The translations under genes and the position numbers were made by a program. Shown here piece by piece: positions 56,798 to 64,000 of a stretch of 64,000 nucleotides of DNA. A model generated the notes under the pieces. The model made no database searches, was not told the DNA's origin, and worked only from the letters and a program-made list of their open reading frames with translations. Every line of letters begins with the position of its first letter. Position 1 is the stretch's first letter. Location: contig JAIQDT010000061.1 of assembly GCA_021521415.1 (NCBI GenBank), positions 868,001-932,000 of the forward strand, read 5' to 3'. Origin of the DNA: Bidens hawaiensis (lineage: Eukaryota > Streptophyta > Magnoliopsida > Asterales > Asteraceae).

Positions 56798-58534
56798 TTA
56801 TAATTCAGTATCATTTGACGATTTATCAGGAGTTGGAACTGGAACTGGAAGTGGGTCTTCACACACAATTTCACATTCTTCTTCTGTGTCAGAATCTGAC
56901 CCATTCTTCACAGCTTGTGATTTAATTAATTCTTCAGTCTGCTCAATCACATAGTTCTTCTTTTCACACAACCCCTTCTTACTTTTCCATCGGAACCCTC
57001 TTGGTTCATAGCCCTGCTTCATCAGAAATTTCTCATCTCCATTGAGAACACCAGGTCTAATCTTCTCTTTACCTTTGTCACTAGACCTTCTGTTCTTTGC
57101 AGGTCTACCAGATACACTTGGTTCATCTTTGATCTTTAATATCTGTTTCAGTCTCTTTTCAAGTACTGAGCTTTTCTTTTCATCATCTGAACTTCCTCTT
57201 TCTTCATTCAAATATCTTTGATACATTTTCTTGTATCCTTTCATATCAAACCCACAAACCACATCAGGAACCTCAAAAACTTCCTCTTCAAACCAAGAAG
57301 AGTCAGTGTGATGACCGTATGCATCACATTTCTTGCACCATACCTTTGCATAAATCCCCATGTCTTCAAGCAATTGCTTGTCTTTAATTTTGTCACTGGG
57401 TTTGGGGAAGTCAAAACCTAGGGAGGTTTTAGGACATAGTGAATTGCTGAAGTCTATCTTGATTGGTTTGTTCAGATCAGGCTCCATATGATATTTTTCT
57501 TTGACAAATACAACAGGCTTGAGCTTGGAATGAGTTCTTGAACAGCTTCCCTTTTCATCTTTAACAGATCTTCTCCTTGGAGCATACTCCACATCTCCAA
57601 TGTCAAAAATTTCATGGTTTGAGAAGACTGGATAGATTGGAGGATGTGACTGATCATAAGAAGATTTCATAGTTTCTTCTGTTCCTTTCTTGATATCTTG
57701 TTGTGGTCTTGCACAGATGTCAAACACTACATGTTCTCTTCTCATCTTTTCATAGTGCTTTTTCATCTTTGGAGTCATCTTAGGCAGAAGAGGAATCTTT
57801 TCACTTTTCTTTTTGCTTGATCCTTTCTTTTTCTTTCCCTTAGATGACTTAGAGCTTCCACAGCTACAGTTACTGTCTTCACTGGAGTACTCACTCCATT
57901 TCTTTTTCTCACCTTCCATCTTTTCTTTCTTCTCAATATCTGCCTCCTCATTCTGCTTCACTGCAAACTCTCCATTTTTGTCCATAAACACATCAGCATA
58001 TTGCTTAACAAACTCAGCCTTATCATCAAAGACATTCTTGAATTGTTTAAGATACTCACTTCTGCTCTCCTTGTCTACCTTCAGTGTGTAGCTATCACAT
58101 AAAGGTGGTGGCACCTTTTTATACTTTTCTTCATCAGTCATTTTCTCAACATAACCCACAATATTGCCTGTAGAAACAAGGTTCTTCAAGAATTCCATTT
58201 GTATTAGCAATTCAGCATTATTCATCTTCTCTTCTGCATACATCTTCTTTAACCCCTCAATTTCAATTGTCATTCTTGATTGGGTTTGGTATGCCATCAT
58301 ACAATTCTCTTCAAGCCCCTTGATTTGACTTTCATAAGTTGCTTCACTTGTTTCATACAAATTCAAGAAGGCTTCCTTTCTCCCACACTCAGTTTGCCAC
58401 TTTCCAATCTCTTGATTCAGTTTATCAATAGTAACAAGAAGATCAGAAATTGAAACATCAGATTGTACCTGAGAGTTTGAGGATTCAGGCTTGTCATGCA
58501 CTTTGGCCATAAATGCAACATTTGCCTTCTCCAT
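56798..58534 (-). pseudogene. Long gag spacer of Copia L, 578 codons open
   Basis: The longest open frame in the window. Start MEKANVAFMAKVHD is internal: the same frame continues upstream through a stop near 58573 (CCA TAG GAT). Residues about 30-130 are Leu/Glu/Lys-rich (ISDLLVTIDKLNQEIGKWQ, IEIEGLKKMYAEEKMNNAEL) and should form coiled coils. Then follow a YKKVPPPLCDSY motif, a very basic/Ser-rich stretch (SSKGKKKKGSSKKKSEK), and a Cys/His pattern WCKKCDAYGHHTDSSW near residue 410, which is a degenerate zinc site (last Cys is Ser). The end is acidic (EEECEIVCEDPLP). The exact role is unknown; such spacers are common in Copia gag polyproteins of Asteraceae. Confidence 0.75.
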
Positions 58535-58641
58535 TTCAGGAGCATGGTTGCTCCAATCAAATTCTCCATCCTATGGCACCCTGGTAACAGCTACATTTCC
58601 TTGATCTCTCTGCTGGTTCACATTGTTTAGATTAGTTCTGT

Positions 58642-59163
58642 TCAGATTTGAGTGAACCTGCATTTGATTGTTTCTTTGTGGTTGAAATGTTTGTTGCTGG
58701 GTTCTGTTCTGATTTTGATAGGGGTTTTGGTTGGAAATCTGATTTCTCTACTGGAAGTTCTGATTCTGGTCCTGGTAGAATTGATTCTGGTTAACTTGAT
58801 TGCCAACTTGCTTTGGCATGTTACACTCTCTATCAAAGTGTCCTGGTTGTTGACAGTTATAACAGATGTCTTTTGATTTGTCAAAGCCAATTCTTTCATT
58901 TGGTCCATTAAAACTTGTTCTGCCAGTTCTGTTATACACCTTTTGCTTCTCACTGCCAACATGGTTGCTTTCCATTTTATATCCATGTCTTCCAAATCAT
59001 CAGCATCGATTTCTTCTTCCTGAACAATACTTGTGTTGATCAGGTTCTTAGCGACAAAAGCATGGTATGACTCAGTAAACATAGAGAACAATGCTTGATA
59101 ATCTGTCCGTTGAGCATTAGAATGTGGACTGCCTATTTTCTTCAGAGTGGGTGTCATCTTCAA
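58642..59163 (-). pseudogene. Gag nucleocapsid of Copia L, double frameshift
   Basis: 59163-58980 runs in one frame (LFSMFTESYHAFVAKNLINT, EEIDADDLEDMDIKWK, the segment before the zinc knuckle). At about 58975 the frame returns to that of gag with the knuckle CYNCQQPGHFDREC (C-x2-C-x4-H-x4-C, complete), preceded by RIGFDKSKD. A Gln/Asn-rich tail has stops near 58747. The frames on either side of the shifts make sense only together. Confidence 0.8.
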
Positions 59164-59944
59164 TCAGCTGAACATTGAATCTGGATTGGCCACTGCAAGT
59201 TGAACTTGTGTTTGATGGTTCCTTAATGATAGGCTGTTGGTTCTTGATTGAGAGGTTGCCCATTGGTGCTACAAGAGCATTGTTCACTTGAAAGCTTGGC
59301 TTGTCCTCCCTAATCATATGGTTCTCTATCATCTCATGTTCTGCAGCCTCGAGAAAGGCAATCACATCATCTAACTTGAAATTAGGAAAACTGGCCTTTT
59401 CTTTGATAAACTTGCTGGCAGTGTACCATCCCCCGGACAATGATGATAAAAGATTTTTCTTTAGCTCAAAGTCAGAGATTTGTAAATCAGTCGTTCTTAT
59501 GTCGTTTATAATTGTCATAAACCTCTGCAAGATTGATTTCAATCTTTCTCCATATTTAAACTTGAACCTGTCAAGTTGTTGCTTCAGTCAGTCTTTCTTG
59601 ATGTCTCTAAGTTCAGTATTCCCTTCAAACATTTCGATAACTGCATCATACATACCCTTTGCGGTCTTATGATGATTTACAGTTGTCAAAATTTCCCAAG
59701 AAAGCCCTAACTTTAGCATAGACAAAGCCTTATCGTCTCGTTTCTTCATTTTTAGCTCAACGGTGGCATTGTTGTTCGGAGCTGTTGAGGGAACATAGTT
59801 TCCTTCAGTGATGGAGGTCCAAATCTCTGGGTCGTTATAGTTCACGGCTGCTTCGAAGAGCACCTTCCATTTGATGAAGTTTTCTTGTCCAAAAAACCTT
59901 GGAATCTTGTTGGTGGAAACTTCCTGGTCTTTCATTTTTATCAT
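59117..59944 (-). pseudogene. Gag core of Copia L
   Basis: 59944-59588 starts MIKMKDQEVSTNKIPRFFGQ, then NFIKWKVLFEAAVNYNDPEI and KTAKGMYDAVIEMFEGNTEL, the N-terminal half of a UBN2 gag; the start codon lies 100 bases from the primer site and is likely real. A TGA at 59586 (for an Arg codon) ends it. 59542-59117 continues in the same frame: RFMTIINDIRTTDLQISDFE and LLSSLSGGWYTASKFIKEKA, the L-x-x-L-P/S-x-x-W motif. It would form the particle. Confidence 0.85.
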
Positions 59945-60029
59945 ATCTAAGATTTGTAACAGTAAAACATAGTAAAGCTTCCAGATTTATCACACACCTT
60001 TAGTCCCATGGCCTTCAGCGAGCTTACTC

Positions 60030-60042
60030 AAGCTCTGATACC
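60030..60042 (-). promoter_or_regulatory. Primer binding site of Copia L
   Basis: GGTATCAGAGCTT on the minus strand, a match to the initiator tRNA-Met complement over GGTATCAGAGC, 3 bases from the LTR at 60046. Confidence 0.85.
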
Positions 60043-60410
60043 CCTTGTCAGGACCGTGAATCGGGTGAAACCTTCTAAAAGGTTGACAAGAACACACCGG
60101 CTCGATTACCCAAAAGGCCTGTTGAATATCCCGGCAGAATCAGGATATCCAACAAGTGTGAATGAAGGAGTGAAAATAACAAACACAAAACAGTAATAGA
60201 TAATCAATAAAAGCTCATTCAAAGACAAAAATTCGTTGTATTAAATATATCATTAATGGAACAGTTAAAGGAATGTCTACGGTTTCGTGTGACGGCGGCG
60301 GCTATACGAGGAAAACAAATAGAATATTCTTTTGGAATGTTTTTCGTATTGTGTGTGCCAGCCTGTAATTCCGTCTGGAAATCCGTGTCCTAAAAGGTAT
60401 CCTAGGACCC

Positions 60411-60420
60411 CTATTTATAG
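60411..60420 (-). promoter_or_regulatory. TATA box of the Copia L LTR
   Basis: CTATAAATAG on the minus strand, 365 bases before the LTR's inner end, with the repeated GCTCGA block directly upstream. A good plant core promoter candidate. Confidence 0.65.
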
Positions 60421-60504
60421 ACCCTGACATTCCTTCTAGAAGTTCCTAATAATTACGTAATGAAATAGAAAATAATACAAGTGTTGAGTCCTCAAGCAAT
60501 GCAA

Positions 60505-61020
60505 CAGTCTTGCTCGAGCAGACTCACTATGCTAGGTATGCTCGATAAGTGTCCTCGAGCATACTTTACTTAGAATATCTTCAGTGAAGATATTCCCTTC
60601 CAGCAGACTTCAACCTTCTTGACTATAGTTCATGCTTTGCTTGAATTCGTCCATCGAGCAAGCTCATTCTTCTTGATGTCTTTAGCTTTTCTTATTTAGC
60701 AATCTTTAGCATGCTTGGATGTAAATCTTTCTCGGGAACTGAACTGTGCTCGAAGTCGTTGCTTTGATCACGTGACATCTTGTTATTGCATCCATGCTTG
60801 TCCCCATGTGCTCGATCATCTTGTGCTCGTAACACTTGGTTAAGACTTGTATGATCAAGCTGTTTGCTAGATTGGCAATCCATGCTCGATAGAAGAATAC
60901 TCTTGCTCGTTGAAGTGTAGCTTGCTCGAAGCCTTAACACTTAGAAGAATTAACCATTTAAGGTTCTGAAGACCTTGCTCAAAGTAGTAAAACCATGCTC
61001 GATCGTCTAGGCTTTCTCGA
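60505..61020. repeat. Repeated GCTCGA motifs in the Copia L LTR
   Basis: About twelve copies of TGCTCGA, TCGAGCA or close forms, irregularly spaced and in both orientations (for example near 60513, 60540, 60553, 60654, 60748, 60809, 60885, 60933, 60994). Confidence 0.7.
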
Positions 61021-61092
61021 TGTCCATAGTTAGCCGTTTTCTGAGGAGGTTGAGAAGATTCCAATCTTCCTTATCATAAATCCGACCCAACA

Positions 61093-61835
61093 TACATATA
61101 TGAAACTTGTAATGATGTGAATTATCTAAGTGCTAACACACGAAAGTCCCCACTAACACAGTGATTAACTTTAGGCTGGTGGCTTGTGAATAGTACTATT
61201 AGTTTGACAAACCCAAATGGAGCCGGCACGGTTGCTGAGACTTTACCCCGTGTTCACATGACCATAACTATACAAACACGCTATATAGTGTTAGACATAG
61301 CTATTTGGGGTATATTGTGGGTGGAAGGGGGCCGCAGTGGTTGATTGGGCGTGGGAAATGGATGCACGCAGCACAAACAGTCAAGGCTTCACTGTAGCTT
61401 AGCATAATTACGTCATTTACATACATACATACATATATACATACATACTTACTTATATCATGGTCACAAGTGTTAACTTGTGAATATTCATAACTATTTT
61501 CTTGAAACTCGTGAAACTCGTGAAACTCACCAAATTCAGTAGTTGACCCATTTTTAAACTGCTTTTCAGGATTACCAAAGTTGGAATAAAGTGATGTCAT
61601 GCTATCTTTAGTGGAACGTGCTCGATGCTATGTTAATAGACGCAAGGTTATTAGTACGAATAGAATAGTTTCACGAACATATTTTGTTGTAACACCTAGT
61701 TGTAAACAAAGACAGATCATTGCAATATAATGTAAATAAGTTTGTAATGTTTCTTTATAAACAACATTGTTGATACCAAAGGTGTCTGTTACATTCCCGT
61801 TTTACGCTTCCGCATTACGCTAGTCGGGGTGTGAC
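61093..61835 (+). repeat. LTR fragment of the D/A family
   Basis: Reverse complement of the first 740 bases of solo LTR D, ending CTAGTCGGGGTGTGACA. The rest of the LTR is missing on the left, where Copia L stands. Its outer end joins integrase coding sequence of Copia K, so the parent element (plus-oriented) had inserted in K's integrase. The ORF at 61301-61600 is a repeat frame. Confidence 0.85.
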
Positions 61836-64000
61836 ACAAAACTAATGGTATTATTCATCAAACAACTTGTGTGTATACCCCATAACAAAATGGGATAGTA
61901 GAGAGAAAGCATCGACATCTCTTAAATATTGCTAGATCTCTACTATTTCAAAGTGGTATTCCCTTATACATGTGGTCAGAGTGTATTCTAACGGATATCT
62001 ATTTGATCAACAGAACTCCATCTTCTGTGTTAAATGGAAAGTCCCTTTATGAGTGGCTAATAAATAAAAAAACCCTCTCTGTTACACCTCAAATCATTCG
62101 GTTGTTTATGCTTTGCAACAAATCTAAACCCAAACACTAAATTTGATAACAGAGCCTCAAAATGTATTCTCATTGGATACTCTTTTGATAGAAAAAAGGC
62201 TACAAATTGTTTTCTTTATATGACAAAACTGTTTTTATTCACATGATATAAAATTCAATGAAAATTGTTGTCCTTTAAAAGATAAAATAGAAACTTTACC
62301 CGAAGAAAATGGGGTAAATCAATTGAATTTTTTTGAATTTTGTTAAGAACCGAATGAATCTAAGATCAAAAGGCCCGATGATGAAGGGAGGGAATCCAAC
62401 GAATTTCACCAAAACTCGGATGGCTCGACTGAGAATGAGTGTAGTCAAAGGAATAATTCTGGGAACCAACAAAGTTCTGCTGATAATAACTTAGGAAGCA
62501 GCCCAGTGGCTGTTACCCAAGATATTGATGCAGATTCGTTGGAAGCCAATGCTCATATTGACAACAATCTTCCCACTCGGCAACCAGTTGAGGATGGAAA
62601 TCTTAATGAGGAAACAGATGATGCTAACTTCCCTGCGGGCACCTCCATTGACCCTAATAAAAGCACTTGTAAGTCAAGTAGGGTTAGAAATATTCCAAAC
62701 AAATACACTGATTTTGTGCTTGATGGGAAAGTTAAATATGGGATAGAAAAATCTATTAATTACTCTAATCTATCCTATAACAATAAATGTTTTGTTTCAC
62801 TTCTTGACAAAAGCATTGAACCTAAAACTTATTTTGAAGCATCTAAGGATATTAATTGGGTTAATGCTATGAATTAGGAAATGGAAGCCTTAAACAGAAA
62901 TAAAACTTGGATCATCACCGACTTACCAACTAATAGAAAACAATAGGGTGTGAATGGAATTAAAAAAAAATATAAATCAAATGCGAAAATTAAGAGATAT
63001 AAGGCAAGACTTGTTGCTAAAGGGTATAATCAACGTGAGGGTCTTGACTTTGATGAAACATTTTCCCCCGTTGTTAAAATGGTAACCATACGTGCCTTAC
63101 TTGCCCTATCTGTTCAAAACAATTGGAATGTTTTTCAACTTGATGTTAACAATGCTTTCCTCTGTGGGGAACAAGATGAAGAAGATGTCTACATGAACAT
63201 ACCCGAAGGATATGGAAATAGTTAAGATGTCACATCTGGCAAAGTGTGCAAACTTGATATGGACTAAAACAAGCCCCTAAAAAATGAAACAACACACTTA
63301 CCTCCACCTTAATCAACATTGGTTTTAAACAAAGAAAAAATGATCCATACTTATTTATGAAAACACGGAAAAAACTTCAGTTTTCCTCCTTGTCTATGTG
63401 CATGACATAATTATAACCGGTAATAATGACTTAGAAATAAACAAAGTAAAACAAGAATTAAGTCTGTGTTTTCAAATTAAGGACTTGGGAAGATTAAAAT
63501 ATTTTCTTGGTATTGAGGTTTATGTTAAAGAAAATGAGATGTATCTATCTCAATGCAAGTACTGTCTTGACCTAATTCATGAATTTGGTCTCCTTGCAAG
63601 CAAACCTGTTGGGAATCTCTTGGAACAAAATGTTTCTTTACACGATAGTATTAGTAGTGAAAAAAAATGATTTTGAATTAAAAAATATTACCCAATATCA
63701 AATTCTAATTGGAAAATTGATTTACCTAACCCTTACCAGACCCGACATCTCTTACACGGTGCAATGTCTAAGTCAATTTATGCACAAACCCTTAAATTCT
63801 CATTTACAAGTTGCATTAAGGCTTCTTAGATATCTAAAAGGCTCTCCAGGAAAAGGTTTAAGATTCAAAAGTTCCTCAAACCTCTCCTAAAACCCTACTC
63901 TGACTCTGATTGGGGAAAATGCTTGGTCACTCGAAGAAGTGTTACAGGATACTGTGTATTTCTAGGAGATTGCCTAATTTCTTGGAAAAGTAAGAAACAG
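61836..64000 (+). pseudogene. Copia K Pol: integrase end, RT, RNase H, running off the window
   Basis: Integrase end: [34 protein letters not shown] and [13 protein letters not shown], with the glutamate of the triad in V-E-R-K; the core with both Asp is lost to the left. RT: CKSSRVRNIPNKYTDFVL, ASKDINWVNAMN then stop (TAG), [37 protein letters not shown] and [13 protein letters not shown] (catalytic D). The second catalytic box reads VYVHDIIITGNN at about 63391, His for Asp, so RT should be inactive. Then KDLGRLKYFLGIEV, TRPDISYTVQCLSQFM and RNase H (SDSDWGKC, in a shifted frame). Several stops and frameshifts occur. It is Tork/Retrofit-like Copia; lineage not certain. Confidence 0.85.

Larger units (their letters stand above)
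56449..61092 (-). mobile_element. Copia L: Ty1/Copia with long gag, pol missing
   Basis: Read on the minus strand: 5' LTR (61092-60046), primer site, gag (59944-56798), protease (56708-56449), where LTR2 of H2 cuts it. Integrase, RT and 3' LTR are missing. The gag frame is better kept than other frames in the window: most of it lies in one frame with a few stops and one double frameshift. Layout (UBN2 gag, CCHC, long acidic coiled spacer, protease) parallels Copia1, but the sequences are different. Confidence 0.85.
60046..61092 (-). repeat. 5' LTR of Copia L
   Basis: From TGTCAGGACCGTGAATCGGG to AATCCGACCCAACA on the plus strand (1,047 bp, TG...CA on the minus strand). It holds a TATA box (60411-60420) and, upstream of it in the sense direction, about twelve copies of GCTCGA or TCGAGC (60505-61020), which may be promoter-proximal motifs. 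It is inserted in a D/A-family LTR (61093-61835). Confidence 0.8.

Noticed and set aside
1..64000. Host protein-coding genes, rRNA or complete tRNA genes
   Set aside because: All frames above about 150 codons belong to gag or pol; I saw no exon-intron structure of a non-transposon gene, no rRNA and no complete cloverleaf.

Overview
This 64 kb window looks like nuclear intergenic DNA from a flowering plant. It is made almost entirely of LTR retrotransposons nested in one another, and I find no host gene. The gag and pol types (Copia gags with long acidic, coiled-coil spacers, and Tekay-type Gypsy chromoviruses with LTRs of about 3 kb) fit a eudicot and most resemble what I know from Asteraceae. 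The family placement is inference. Nearly every reading frame is broken by nonsense codons and frameshifts, so the coding entries are given as pseudogenes.

Layout, left to right. (1) 1-1070: edge of a gag-like plant transposon ORF with a leader rich in TAACGAAT. (2) 1072-5533: a minus-strand Copia element with gag, two CCHC knuckles, protease and 5' LTR, but no integrase or RT. (3) 5534-9757: family G, a gag-only Gypsy remnant with a large LTR. (4) 9758-11532: an LTR scrap and a minus-strand Copia gag remnant. (5) 11533-13131: AT-rich DNA without genes. (6) 13132-20422: LTR F, holding solo LTR E (target duplication CCCTA), which in turn holds solo LTR D (target duplication GTATG). (7) 20423-40424: element B, a gag-only relative of G. 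A 12.9 kb Tekay-like element A (26286-39175, target duplication TTTCA) is inserted in its leader. (8) 40425-48158: minus-strand Copia element C with both LTRs. (9) 48490-56448: a plus-strand Gypsy chimera, pol-LTR-partial integrase-LTR (H and H2). (10) 56449-61092: minus-strand Copia L with a long gag and 5' LTR. (11) 61093-61835: an LTR fragment of the D/A family. (12) 61836-64000: plus-strand Copia K pol, running off the window.

A complete element of this kind makes Gag (particle, RNA binding), protease, integrase and reverse transcriptase/RNase H, and primes cDNA from a host tRNA at the primer binding site next to the 5' LTR. Primer sites are visible for Copia1, G, B, A, C and L. No element here has an intact set. 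Several catalytic residues are changed: protease DTG in A, protease Asp in C, RNase H Asp in H, and RT YVDD in K. B and G lack pol altogether and would depend on enzymes supplied by other elements.

Most worth a second look: a tRNA-like A-box/B-box module at matching positions in the diverged LTRs of B and G, in the part expected to be the RNA leader; an extra ORF upstream of gag in element A, with acidic repeats and a C-terminal membrane-like segment; a 366 bp organelle-like insert in one LTR of A; the dense paired TAACGAAT motifs of Copia1; and the LTR-integrase-LTR chimera of H/H2.
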